Source: a virus
Virus record (IMG/VR): IMGVR_UViG_3300025141_000645
Span: 1-25,941 of that record
Reading direction: 5' to 3' (one strand)
Length of the DNA stretch: 25,941 nucleotides
Position 1 is the first letter of the stretch. Every line of letters starts with the position of its first letter. Below the pieces are notes generated by a model. The model made no database searches and was not told where the DNA came from. It was given only the letters and a program-made list of their open reading frames with translations. Below are positions 18,080 through 25,941 of the stretch, one piece after another. The translations under genes and the position numbers were made by a program.

Positions 18080-19608
18080 TCTTTATCTTTCTCCTTATCC
18101 ATCCAATCAAAAAATGCTTTTGTTACTTTAGTATAACCCGGAGAGTCTTCATTTAAACGACTTCCCAAATGTTCTCCAGCTTCGTTAGTAACCCACGGTG
18201 GTTTGTGATGTATAGGTACTCCAAACATATCTGTTTCCACTTCCACAACTGGAGTGTATCGCATTCCTTCAGGCGGTTGCTCTGAAGGGAATCCATACTC
18301 TCTTAGTAACTGATGATGTTCTGCATCCCGTCCCTCATAATTTACGAGTGTCGGAAAAGATGCTCCATCATTAGCATCAGTTTTATATCGATCATCAGCT
18401 TTTGCCACTTTCTTAGGACGTTCTCGATGTCCATACTCTTCCAAATACTCTGGAGAATATGGTTCGTCATCATCTGCCTTTACCAAACCAAAATCTCGTT
18501 GCAATTGCATACCACTACCTTCAGTAGTCCATTCAATATTTGCTTTCATCCAAGCGTCAAAAGACTTTTTAAAATCTATATCACCTTTATCATTTGCCAT
18601 TAGTGTCACCTCAATTACTTTTGTTGGGCCTCTATCATTATTAAATTGATCGGGTGTAGTTTCTTCGTGAGTTGCGTATAATTTACACCACATGTTCTCT
18701 TCAATATTTCCTACTACTATAGAACATCCCTCGCCCGTATAAAATTGGCATGTTCCACATTTGATGTTAGCTTCTAATTCTGGATCAGTAGCATGACGAT
18801 ATCCTGATTCTTCTTGTTCTATCCTTCCACCTTGTTTTTCTATAGATATAAGACAGCTACCGTCAACGCAGGAATGGTTCGGAGTGCTGTGTCCTTTTAT
18901 TATATCGAATCCAGCACTTTGATTAACTCCCTGTTCACAGATAGTTACCTCTGCCAGTTCCATTGCATCTACTTGAAGATACTTTTGTAAACCCTTCTCC
19001 ATATTTTGCGTCTTAGTTGCTGACCCGGCAATGGAATAAGAACGTAACTTACCATCATTAATCTGTTCAGCGACTCGTTTTGATATCTTTGTATCATCTC
19101 TTAATTCAGTAATAAAAAACAATCCTTTATCATCTACACCACTCTTAAAGATTTGTCCACCTTTAGTTATATAGCATGGTAATGCCCATCCAACCTGAAC
19201 ATCGGAATGTAATACCATAGCATTTCGGGTACGGAAGTTACCCATATAATTCTCAAAGGCGTCTTCTAATGCCCCTGTTGTAATCATATGACCTTCCCTA
19301 TCTACAACTTCTACTGATGCTGGGCCACCAACCACAATAACGCTATCAGGATCAAGACCCTTTGCAGCGACTTGAAATTGATCATTATTGGGGAAAGCAC
19401 GAGCCAGCGTAAGAATCTCTCCTTTAGATGCGATCCCAGCTTTAAACAATCGTAAATATTCATCTAATCCTTTTGCAATTTTCTCTAGGGATGTACGTCC
19501 AATTTGTTGTTTTTCCAGTAAAGTAATAGTAGAGTCTTCTTCCATAAATTGATAATAATCAATCCCTTTCTTTGTCGGGAACAACGCTTCTTGAAATAGT
19601 GTTGTCAT
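18076..19608 (-). CDS. Prohead serine protease (XkdF-like, S78_2) with extra Cys domain
   Basis: A 510-aa protein. Residues about 88-236 match the XkdF-like prohead protease fold: SVEVVDREGHMITTGALEDA, then MVLHSDVQVGWALP with catalytic His at 134, and LRSYSIAGSA with the catalytic Ser near 190-192, ending VTICEQGVNQSAGFDII. The enzyme trims head proteins during capsid maturation. Beyond it, residues 284-308 (C284-x2-C287-x7-C295-x12-C308) resemble a high-potential iron-sulfur or zinc-binding insert, followed by a long acidic tail of about 200 residues. AAGGAG lies 6 nt before the ATG. It lies downstream of the capsid gene, not upstream as in most HK97-like phages. Confidence 0.85.
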   Translation of the reverse strand: MTTLFQEALFPTKKGIDYYQFMEEDSTITLLEKQQIGRTSLEKIAKGLDEYLRLFKAGIASKGEILTLARAFPNNDQFQVAAKGLDPDSVIVVGGPASVEVVDREGHMITTGALEDAFENYMGNFRTRNAMVLHSDVQVGWALPCYITKGGQIFKSGVDDKGLFFITELRDDTKISKRVAEQINDGKLRSYSIAGSATKTQNMEKGLQKYLQVDAMELAEVTICEQGVNQSAGFDIIKGHSTPNHSCVDGSCLISIEKQGGRIEQEESGYRHATDPELEANIKCGTCQFYTGEGCSIVVGNIEENMWCKLYATHEETTPDQFNNDRGPTKVIEVTLMANDKGDIDFKKSFDAWMKANIEWTTEGSGMQLQRDFGLVKADDDEPYSPEYLEEYGHRERPKKVAKADDRYKTDANDGASFPTLVNYEGRDAEHHQLLREYGFPSEQPPEGMRYTPVVEVETDMFGVPIHHKPPWVTNEAGEHLGSRLNEDSPGYTKVTKAFFDWMDKEKDKD

Positions 19609-19617
19609 ATAAACTCC

Positions 19618-20553
19618 TTAGAAGTGACTTCCCCAAATAACTCCGTGTACTGCTGGGGTTCCTGACCCAGCTACTATTGATACGTAATCTCGGAAATCCA
19701 AGGCTGGCATTCCAGTTTCAAAAGTAGATGCTCCTGAAACTCGTATACCCGTACTGGTGGATGCCACAGTATCAAATGCTATATATACTGGATCAGTAGC
19801 ATGTTGATTTGTTATTTTAACACCTTTAATGACAGACAAATCTGACTTCTTCTTAGAAACTGAAAGGTTTGTTGTACCTGTCCATGAATAATTTACACCT
19901 AAACTTCCATCTAGGTAAGTAGATAAAGCATTATCATTTCGTACTTCAACCATAATCTTATCGACATAGAAGTTAATATTATGGTTTGCAACGGATAAGA
20001 CTTTCATTAAGTACTGTGTAGTATCTGTTGAAGCTGGAACAGCATAGGTTGCTGTAATCCGTTGGAAACTCGTTGATAAGTTTGTAGTTGCGGATGTTGC
20101 TAAGACTGAATGTGAAGCAGAAACAGCTTCATTATCTGTAATCAGGATAGCCACATCTCCAGAAGCAGAAGCACCCCGTACTTCAGCCTGAACAGTAATA
20201 TATTGAACATCTAGATTAAAGGGAACGTTTGGAATACTCCAATAAAATCCTTCTCCCCCAGCTGAGTTGCCGGGATTTACTAAGAGGGAATTGCTTCCAG
20301 AAGCTGCTTGAGCAGAACTTCTAGCGATTGCTGAACCTACAGCTGTAAATTCACCAACATCAGTTCCTTCAATACTAGGATTTTTAACTAGGTTAACAGC
20401 TGGTAACCCCGCAGACGCTGTTACAAGAGTCTGAGCTGTTGTTGATAGGGTTTCTTGGAAAGGAACGTACCGTGTCATTGGATGAACAGATTGTCTAGTT
20501 GACGAATCTACGTCCCATTCTCTTGCATCAGTATGTCGTATGTTATCACTCAT
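19618..20553 (-). CDS. Putative capsid decoration protein with CBM-like domain
   Basis: A 311-aa Ser/Thr/Ala-rich protein with almost no Cys. Residues about 52-205 (NLVKNPSIEGTDVGEF, then SAQAASGSNSLLVNPG, later a FYVDKIMVE segment) have the layout of a CBM4/9-type jelly-roll carbohydrate-binding module. The C-terminal part (IKGVKITNQHATDPVYIAF onward) looks like a second beta domain. Its place between capsid and protease genes suggests a head decoration or fibre protein. AAGGAG lies 10 nt before the ATG. Confidence 0.7.
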   Translation of the reverse strand: MSDNIRHTDAREWDVDSSTRQSVHPMTRYVPFQETLSTTAQTLVTASAGLPAVNLVKNPSIEGTDVGEFTAVGSAIARSSAQAASGSNSLLVNPGNSAGGEGFYWSIPNVPFNLDVQYITVQAEVRGASASGDVAILITDNEAVSASHSVLATSATTNLSTSFQRITATYAVPASTDTTQYLMKVLSVANHNINFYVDKIMVEVRNDNALSTYLDGSLGVNYSWTGTTNLSVSKKKSDLSVIKGVKITNQHATDPVYIAFDTVASTSTGIRVSGASTFETGMPALDFRDYVSIVAGSGTPAVHGVIWGSHF

Positions 20554-20570
20554 TTAATTAATTCTCCTTA

Positions 20571-20834
20571 TTAATCGCCGAAACCGAAATGGGCTATTCC
20601 TATAAAACTTATCATTACGGCTGACGTATGCAATATAAGAAGTCCAACAGCTACTAGTCCGGTTTTCGCTCCTAATACTTTCGATCTCCAAATCTGCATT
20701 TCGTTTACATTGTCTTGTATTTTTTCTACTCTTCCACTCAATGTTGCATTCAATGTTGTTTGACTTTCTATGTATGCATCCAACCGTTCCATGTAAGTTG
20801 CCAAATTAATGACAACCTCTTTCTCGTTGGACAT
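20571..20834 (-). CDS. Coiled-coil protein with C-terminal membrane segment
   Basis: An 87-aa protein starting MSNEKEVVINLATYMERLDA, with a coiled-coil stretch (residues about 10-47) and a hydrophobic C-terminal part of about 28 residues (GLVAVGLLILHTSAVMISFI). The layout recalls haemolysin XhlA-like small phage membrane proteins, but membership is not certain. GAGG lies before the ATG at 20834; an upstream extension to 20891 would translate the terminator. It follows a terminator, so it may be read by partial read-through from the capsid gene. Confidence 0.7.
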   Translation of the reverse strand: MSNEKEVVINLATYMERLDAYIESQTTLNATLSGRVEKIQDNVNEMQIWRSKVLGAKTGLVAVGLLILHTSAVMISFIGIAHFGFGD

Positions 20835-20866
20835 ATAATTTACCTCGTTGTATTTAAAATGAAAGA

Positions 20867-20896
20867 GAGGGGGAGGGAATTTCTCCCTCACCCCTC
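20867..20896 (-). terminator. Intrinsic terminator after the capsid gene
   Basis: On the minus strand GAGGGGTGAGGGA (20896-20884) pairs with TCCCTCCCCCTC (20878-20867), 12 bp with one bulged base, then TCTTTCATTTT. It lies 11 bases after the capsid stop and would lower expression of genes further on relative to capsid. Confidence 0.8.
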
Positions 20897-20906
20897 AAAG
20901 TTAGTA

Positions 20907-22274
20907 CTAGGATGTGGCGTTCAAATCGCCAATCTTTGACTGTACCCAGATATTCCTGCATCGCATTTCACCCATTGTGTAGAGTAGACCTCTAACAACA
21001 AGTGCATTGGCGGCGAAGTAATCTCTGTTCTCTACATACTGCGTGGGTTGCGCTATGGCAATTTCCATGTAGTCTGTGTCAAGCACATAGATGTTTGAAC
21101 CTAGAACGGTATCAGCCGCTGCTACTGATTTTGGCACATCCGCATCTGGTAGAATTGGTATACCTTGGTAAGTAGCGAGGACTAGTCCAGTTCGTGTACC
21201 GGGGAAAGTTCTTTCAGAACCGACTCCCACTTGATACTCTTCCTGTCCCATATACCTCTGATTGCTGTTAAGCAACCTTTCCAAGTTAAAGTACTGGTCG
21301 TGACCAAGTAGTATTAACTTAGGCTCACCACCATTCTGCCTGATATTCTGAATTGCTGTATCAAGCAAAGTAAGGGTGAGGTTTCGTCCGACACCAGCAT
21401 TCATGCTGACATTAGAAGAAGCGTTCCATTGTCCTGATGCCCTACCTCCAAAGGTAAGGTCGTAGGCTCGGATACCACCATTTGCTGCGAAGTTAGCATT
21501 AGGAGTACCGCCAATAAAGTTTTGACCGTCCTCTGCTACTACGTCATCAAGTGATGTCATTCCAGCCCTACTATATATTGCTACACCGTCACCATCGGCA
21601 AAGGTTGTACCTGTTCCAATTGTTACTGCTCCTGTGGTAGTATTAACAGCCGAAACTGTTCGTCCTACTTCACCGGTGACCCAATTGTCATCAGAATTGT
21701 CGTATTGTGCTACGGTGTCACCAATTTTAAAAGATGATGCCATAGATGCTGGAACTGTAAAGGCTGTTGTTGAACCGGCAGATGTAATCATTGCTGCGGG
21801 GGCTAACAACTCCTCATTAATTTCTTTGATGTGGTCAAGCTGGGCATTCTCATTTTCCAACGCCAACACATCTCCAACGCCACCCTCAAGCTGTGCAGTA
21901 AAGACGGACTTTACCGATGCTCCGAAAGTGGTTGCTACGATACGAGGCAAGCTCGATACCGTTTCAATATTAGAGACATCTACAGTTGGTAGGGTTCCTA
22001 CTTCTGTGACAGGCTGGGATCGTCCAGACCCTCGGTCTGTCCTTACCCTCCAACCAGCTGTGTTTCCCCAGACTGTTCTGGGAATGGCATTGAAGAAACG
22101 AGTTTGGTTATTTAAAGCTTGCCATACTTTTCGTCCATACGTAGTATTAAAAATACCAGTTGCGGTATCGACTGTGAAATATGATTGTTTCATCATATAC
22201 TCAGGGCCAAAAACGCTCTGATACAAACCACGTTGAGACTGTGCTACATATTCACTAAGTGATGGGTTTGACAT
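20907..22274 (-). CDS. Major capsid protein (HK97 fold)
   Basis: A 455-aa protein. The N-terminal region (SVFGPEYMMKQSYFTVDTAT, then RKVWQALNNQTRFFNAIPRT) and the C-terminal segment (LILLGHDQYFNLERLL, then a GIPILPDADVP segment) have HK97-type capsid character. Residues about 165-235 (a Thr/Val/Gly-rich stretch with GDTVAQY, GTGTTFADGDGVAIYS) look like a beta-rich insertion domain, common as a surface decoration on such capsids. It is not cut from a long N-terminal scaffold; a separate scaffold-like gene lies upstream. GGAGG lies 8 nt before the ATG. Confidence 0.85.
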   Translation of the reverse strand: MSNPSLSEYVAQSQRGLYQSVFGPEYMMKQSYFTVDTATGIFNTTYGRKVWQALNNQTRFFNAIPRTVWGNTAGWRVRTDRGSGRSQPVTEVGTLPTVDVSNIETVSSLPRIVATTFGASVKSVFTAQLEGGVGDVLALENENAQLDHIKEINEELLAPAAMITSAGSTTAFTVPASMASSFKIGDTVAQYDNSDDNWVTGEVGRTVSAVNTTTGAVTIGTGTTFADGDGVAIYSRAGMTSLDDVVAEDGQNFIGGTPNANFAANGGIRAYDLTFGGRASGQWNASSNVSMNAGVGRNLTLTLLDTAIQNIRQNGGEPKLILLGHDQYFNLERLLNSNQRYMGQEEYQVGVGSERTFPGTRTGLVLATYQGIPILPDADVPKSVAAADTVLGSNIYVLDTDYMEIAIAQPTQYVENRDYFAANALVVRGLLYTMGEMRCRNIWVQSKIGDLNATS

Positions 22275-22303
22275 TACTCATTCCTCCTATAATTTATTTT
22301 TTA

Positions 22304-23131
22304 TTAGTTTATTAATTCTCTTGGAACTCCATCTGTGTTGCCCATTTCAATATCGGCTTGCAGATTTCTTAGTTCTTTCCAAGAAAGACTCATTAGTTGC
22401 TCAACAGTATCACCGGTTTCAACGGACTTAGCTATAGGCGTAGTTCCATCGACTCCTATACGATCAAGCAGTTTAGGGCCTTGTAGAGAAGTTTCCTCTC
22501 GGAAACCCATTTTACGCAACCTGTCTTCGCTTTCAGTTTGAATGGCTTTTTCCATGTTAGCCTCATATGAAGCAACCTGTTTCTTTAGGTCATTCAATCT
22601 TTTCCTCATCTCTGACATTTCGTCATCATCTTCTTCGTCATCTTCTCCTTCCTTTCTCATCTCTGCTGCTTCTTCTTCATTCTCTTCTTCGTCCAAAGGG
22701 TAATCCTCTTCGCCTTTCTTGGCGTATTTTGCCCCTTCTATAGCTTCTTCGTCCTCTTCTTCTTCATCTTCTTTAAGCATAGCTTGAATAGTTGCCTGAA
22801 CGCTTTCAGTCTTACTATCAATAGCTGCCTTTTTCTCAGAGTCATCGGCATTACCGGCGGACTTTCCAGTACTTGAGGCATTGTTTACCTTAGTACCATC
22901 TACATCCATACCGTTATCTTCCTTGAGTACAGAAAAAACTGCGCTAGCTATCTCTTTAACTAGTGCTGTATGTTCCTCATTAGCTGCTTCTTGTTCAGCT
23001 TTCTGCATTATAGCCTCATCATCGGCTGCAAAGCGAGAATCCATCTTCTGTAATACCTCGGCGACTGCCGCTAAAGCAAGGTTAGTTCCTTCCATTTGCT
23101 TCTCCACTCTTGTCATTATTTCGTCTGACAT
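22304..23131 (-). CDS. Putative scaffold protein
   Basis: A 275-aa very acidic, low-complexity protein. It has long Glu/Asp runs (about residues 120-190, for example KEDEEEEDEEAIEGAKYAKK), a coiled-coil segment after them (MRKRLNDLKKQVASYEANME) and a helical C-terminus. This composition, with the capsid gene 29 bases downstream, is typical of internal scaffolds for head assembly. GGAGG lies 7 nt before the ATG at 23131; an upstream extension to 23185 lacks a ribosome-binding site. The role is inferred from position and composition. Confidence 0.75.
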   Translation of the reverse strand: MSDEIMTRVEKQMEGTNLALAAVAEVLQKMDSRFAADDEAIMQKAEQEAANEEHTALVKEIASAVFSVLKEDNGMDVDGTKVNNASSTGKSAGNADDSEKKAAIDSKTESVQATIQAMLKEDEEEEDEEAIEGAKYAKKGEEDYPLDEEENEEEAAEMRKEGEDDEEDDDEMSEMRKRLNDLKKQVASYEANMEKAIQTESEDRLRKMGFREETSLQGPKLLDRIGVDGTTPIAKSVETGDTVEQLMSLSWKELRNLQADIEMGNTDGVPRELIN

Positions 23132-23233
23132 TGGGTCACCTCCATTTATTGTTGCTCTAACGGTTGGTCTTAGCCATCCGACCATCAGATTATCTTAGAA
23201 ATCTATTTGTGATTTATAGATTAACCACATATT

Positions 23234-23262
23234 ATTATACTATTATTATAGAAAAATCCTAA
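23234..23262 (-). promoter_or_regulatory. Possible promoter of the scaffold/capsid genes
   Basis: -10 TATAAT (23234-23239) with a weak -35 TTAGGA (23257-23262) and 17-nt spacer, in an AT-rich gap upstream of the scaffold gene. It does not resemble the accessory-region promoters and is low confidence. Confidence 0.3.
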
Positions 23263-23264
23263 CG

Positions 23265-23474
23265 TTAATCGTCTATAGGGGGTACTTCCCCTGTCGATAA
23301 ACGTAGTATATCATTCCTAAAGTCATATAAAGGAACTTGAATTAGCTTTTTAAACTTCTCACATTGAGTCCCTTCAGGTAATGATGCCTCTACTAAGTCT
23401 AATACTTTGCCTACCATTCGTGAATGTCTAGCCACAATATATTCCTGTTCTTTTGTTACATTTAAATTCGCCAT
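23265..23474 (-). CDS. Hypothetical small virion-region protein
   Basis: A 69-aa protein, helical with one Cys, starting MANLNVTKEQEYIVARHSRM and ending STGEVPPIDD. It lies between a larger structural-region gene and the scaffold. AGAGG lies before the ATG at 23474. No family recognised. Confidence 0.7.
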   Translation of the reverse strand: MANLNVTKEQEYIVARHSRMVGKVLDLVEASLPEGTQCEKFKKLIQVPLYDFRNDILRLSTGEVPPIDD

Positions 23475-23489
23475 TCTTTTCTTACCTCT

Positions 23490-23981
23490 TTATACTTTTG
23501 TTTGGAAAGTAGTACTAATTAATTCTTTAATGATATTCTGTTCAGAAAACCATTTATTTGCTACGGTTTGCAAAATTGGATTTGCTTGAACCGCAGGAAT
23601 AGTACTTACTATTGCCCAATTTCCATCAGGCATTAAAACAGGTTTCTGGTTTGTATATGTACGTCGATGCTTTCTAACCTTCACATTTCTTGTTGCTGTC
23701 TTTCTTTTATGGCTCTTTACGTTCTGTATATACTTTCCCGTAATTGGTTGAGCGGGCCGTCCTATCTCTAATAAATCCATTTCAGGGTGATTATAACCAT
23801 AATCTAACCCCGAATTTGTTTTATTCTTAAATTCTGATGCTCTTATATCTCGCTTATTATCTGTAGAAAAAGGGGAAGAATTCTCTATCCATTGATTAGT
23901 TTCTCTGATAGCGTTACTTGTTAGTTTATCTATGACTTTTTCCATAGCCATTTTAGCTATTCGTTCTTTAATTTTAGCCAT
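23490..23981 (-). CDS. Hypothetical basic virion-region protein
   Basis: A 163-aa basic protein with a helical N-terminus (MAKIKERIAKMAMEKVIDKL), a very basic central stretch (KSHKRKTATRNVKVRKHRR) and a helical C-terminus. It has no Cys. Its place upstream of the scaffold and capsid genes suggests a head-completion or neck-type protein, but I see no named family. AGGGGGATAG lies before the ATG at 23981. Confidence 0.7.
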   Translation of the reverse strand: MAKIKERIAKMAMEKVIDKLTSNAIRETNQWIENSSPFSTDNKRDIRASEFKNKTNSGLDYGYNHPEMDLLEIGRPAQPITGKYIQNVKSHKRKTATRNVKVRKHRRTYTNQKPVLMPDGNWAIVSTIPAVQANPILQTVANKWFSEQNIIKELISTTFQTKV

Positions 23982-24038
23982 GAAGTATCTATCCCCCTAT
24001 AATATAATTATACTACATAAAGCGAAATTTCCTGTATT

Positions 24039-25337
24039 TTAATTCTTAATCCATACATCAGGTAATACATCCGTAAAAGAATCTTTACTATCGTCATAAC
24101 GGTTTAGGTATAAAACCTCTTTTCCAATACATCCATATTGTGGATGCCAGTATGTTGCAATCTGTTTTGGTCTTGTTATTGCCGTTAATCTTTGTAATGC
24201 AAATTCATCTCCACCCTTCATAGTTCCACATATATGTATCTCACCTGTTCCTATATCTATTTCATCTACTCTATGGAAATGTCCCATCATAACAGAATCA
24301 AAGTTGTCTGGTAAGTCACCTCCAACCCCAAGTTCTTCAGCCAATACTCTTTTATATTCAAACACGGAACGCATCTTTGAAATACTATTAGTGATTGCTG
24401 TGCCTGATCCTGCCCCATTAATTGAATCTCCATGCATAATTAGAACTTTACGATCATACACATTAAAGGTTGTAGCATAACTTTTTGGTATATGGAACTT
24501 AATATTTTTTTGTTCCCTACAAAATGCAGCAACCCATTGATATAACATATAATCCCAATCCATATACTTGTCTTTCATTGGAGGTTTTCTAGTCATACGA
24601 CCATGATTACCTACAACACAAGGAACTTCTATTTCAGAGAAATGTGGAGCAAAGAACATTAAAGCTTGAGATATTAAGTTTGCTCCTCTAATCATCTGCC
24701 CCATACAGTTGTCAATATTACTCCGTGCTAACTCTTCATGTATATCTCCGCTAACCATATCACCTAGCATGGGAATAATTAACTTGTTGATAGGAGATGC
24801 TTTCCTTCTTAATTCAACCAATTGAAGTAGTTGATTAGCCCATCCATATAATCGTCTGTTAAAGATATCTATACTATATTCATTTAATCCGACCATTTGG
24901 TCGAGTTCAACTTTATCACCAACATGTGTATCCGAAAGCGGAGCGACCACAGTTTGCTCCCTGCCCTGTCCTTGAACCTTTCTAGGTTTAGGAATCGCCA
25001 CAGCACGAATTGCGGGAGCAAGATTCCGTATCGAATCATCAAAAACTTCATGTTTAACTTGATTTTTAATTGCTTGTTCATATAGTTTCTTCCAATATAC
25101 CGCTTCTGTTTTAAAAGTTTGAAGCTTTTTATCTAGCTTAATTCTATCTGAACCATCCAAATCATGAACAGCGTCAGCTATTTCTTCTGAAAAGATTTCC
25201 CTGTCGTACCACCTTTGAACCGTGGTTCGATGTACCTCTATTCCATATGTCTCCGCCAACCATCTCGCTATTCCTGTCCATGTCGTCCCTAGTTGTCTCT
25301 TTCTTACGATCTCTGATCTTGCCTGTTCTGGAATCAT
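24039..25337 (-). CDS. Calcineurin-like phosphoesterase with N-terminal helix-turn-helix
   Basis: A 432-aa protein. Residues about 130-360 carry all the usual metallophosphoesterase motifs: SDTH (135-138), LGDMVSGD (191-198), GNHGR (243-247), MHGD (301-304) and GHFH (352-355). The first 45 residues (QLGTTWTGIARWLAETYGIE, then TTVQRWYDRE) look like a helix-turn-helix DNA-binding unit similar to small-terminase or transposase N-termini. The enzyme would hydrolyse a phosphoester, perhaps on nucleic acid; the substrate is not known. AGGAGG lies 7 nt before the ATG. Confidence 0.9.
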   Translation of the reverse strand: MIPEQARSEIVRKRQLGTTWTGIARWLAETYGIEVHRTTVQRWYDREIFSEEIADAVHDLDGSDRIKLDKKLQTFKTEAVYWKKLYEQAIKNQVKHEVFDDSIRNLAPAIRAVAIPKPRKVQGQGREQTVVAPLSDTHVGDKVELDQMVGLNEYSIDIFNRRLYGWANQLLQLVELRRKASPINKLIIPMLGDMVSGDIHEELARSNIDNCMGQMIRGANLISQALMFFAPHFSEIEVPCVVGNHGRMTRKPPMKDKYMDWDYMLYQWVAAFCREQKNIKFHIPKSYATTFNVYDRKVLIMHGDSINGAGSGTAITNSISKMRSVFEYKRVLAEELGVGGDLPDNFDSVMMGHFHRVDEIDIGTGEIHICGTMKGGDEFALQRLTAITRPKQIATYWHPQYGCIGKEVLYLNRYDDSKDSFTDVLPDVWIKN

Positions 25338-25452
25338 AATCCCTCCTAATCTCTAAATAAATAATTTTCCCACATATCATACAAAGTAAATCTTTATCTG
25401 AATTCAAGTACATTGCCCCATTACATTTAGGGCATAAATTATGTGTTATCAT
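25174..25452 (-). CDS. Zinc-ribbon protein overlapping the phosphoesterase gene
   Basis: A 92-aa ORF. Residues 1-30 form a clear zinc ribbon (LCPKCNGAMYL with C7 and C10, then LLCMICGK with C24 and C27). The rest is charged and low-complexity and runs in another frame through the first 164 bases of the phosphoesterase gene, so only the N-terminal part is likely to be a folded domain. It begins inside the end of the upstream gene (14-base overlap), so it is translationally coupled. Role unknown. Confidence 0.65.
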   Translation of the reverse strand: MITHNLCPKCNGAMYLNSDKDLLCMICGKIIYLEIRRDYDSRTGKIRDRKKETTRDDMDRNSEMVGGDIWNRGTSNHGSKVVRQGNLFRRNS

Positions 25453-25939
25453 CTTTTAATAAATGCATTATCTTTTGTATGCTTGTTGTACGACCATGAT
25501 ACACCTCTTCTATGATTGTGTCAAGGTCTTTCTTTAATGATACTGTTGCTGCTGATGGATCGACACTATCAGAGATAGCTGATTCTCTAGAGCGTTTATC
25601 CTTTCGTTCACCATCTTTAAGTTGTTCTACTTGCATTACAAACTCCTGTTCCGCTTCTACAGCCGTGTTATCCATTTCCGATGGAAACTCTGATACTTTA
25701 GGAGTATCGTTTTCCATGTGTCGTTGATCCAACGCCTTTTTAAGGTTGGCTTCATTTGAAGTAGGTGTATTCTGAGAAGGTATAGCTTTTTGTTCATACT
25801 TCTTTTTCTTCTTATTACTACCATAAGTTGGTGTAAAGAACCCTGAATCAGCAGATGTTGCTACAGTTCCACCGAATCCCCCACCATCACCGCCATTCTC
25901 TTTAAATAAAGAACTTATATCTTTAAGTTTTCGTTTCAC
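25439..25939 (-). CDS. Hypothetical structural-region protein, near or at the window edge
   Basis: A 166-aa frame opening with GTG at 25939, two bases from the window end, so the true start may lie outside. It has a Gly-rich patch (ENGGDGGGFGGTVATS), a basic stretch (KKKKKYEQK) and an acidic, partly helical C-terminal half. The low-complexity composition suggests a structural or scaffolding accessory protein of the head region. No family recognised. Confidence 0.6.
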   Translation of the reverse strand: MKRKLKDISSLFKENGGDGGGFGGTVATSADSGFFTPTYGSNKKKKKYEQKAIPSQNTPTSNEANLKKALDQRHMENDTPKVSEFPSEMDNTAVEAEQEFVMQVEQLKDGERKDKRSRESAISDSVDPSAATVSLKKDLDTIIEEVYHGRTTSIQKIMHLLKDDNT

Positions 25940-25941
25940 AT

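Noticed and set aside
21634-22221. A 195-aa plus-strand frame inside the capsid gene
   Set aside because: It is the reverse-complement shadow of a highly conserved capsid gene and has no ribosome-binding site or promoter.

Overview
The window looks like part of the genome of an uncultured, AT-rich tailed bacteriophage (order-level Caudoviricetes). The evidence is an HK97-type head module on the minus strand: scaffold-like protein, major capsid protein, carbohydrate-binding-module-like decoration protein and prohead serine protease. Beside it lie a holin-like membrane gene group and several dozen tiny, tightly overlapping genes typical of a phage accessory region. No integrase, terminase, portal, tail, endolysin or polymerase gene is visible. 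The host cannot be named. Shine-Dalgarno sites are strong (AGGAGG-like) and promoters are sigma70-like with extended -10 boxes, so the host uses standard bacterial signals.

Layout. (1) Positions 1-1930, plus strand: three one-gene cassettes in a row. Each has a promoter, a small gene and a GC-rich intrinsic terminator, and they are separated by a repeated noncoding module (hairpin, TTCCA-rich tract, ACATGATA box, GCAAAA tract). A fourth module has no gene. (2) A bidirectional terminator at 1939-1971 closes both the plus-strand region and the long minus-strand array. (3) Positions 1986-15394, minus strand: an accessory region of about 40 small genes. It is divided into short operons by at least 13 closely similar promoters, most with a fixed tag near the transcription start. 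Recognisable members are a DUF7178-like protein, a DUF1281/YubB-like protein, a DUF932 protein, an SH3-barrel (DUF2693-like) protein, a SprT-like metalloprotease and an L7/L12-C-terminal-domain-like protein. Many others are small zinc-ribbon proteins. Three candidate structured RNAs sit between genes, one ending in a perfect tRNA T-arm plus CCA. (4) Positions 15515-15898: an HNH endonuclease gene, the only plus-strand gene in the right-hand part. (5) Positions 15925-18079, minus strand: small membrane proteins (holin candidates), zinc-ribbon proteins and a cysteine-rich metallothionein-like protein. (6) Positions 18076-25939, minus strand: virion genes and an HTH-calcineurin-like phosphoesterase.

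The head genes are transcribed right to left toward the membrane/lysis-like group. The accessory region has many separate promoters, which suggests early expression by the host RNA polymerase. Several genes given here are shorter than 60 codons and were found by reading the gaps: 6285-6365, 6454-6582, 9751-9930, 13222-13359, 15925-16074, 16663-16842, 17757-17909 and 17930-18079. The observations most worth checking are the plus-strand noncoding modules, the promoter/start-site tag family, the tRNA-like RNA at 4973-5149, the two hairpin RNAs, the duplicated stop-codon-linked element and the pair of L7/L12-like proteins.
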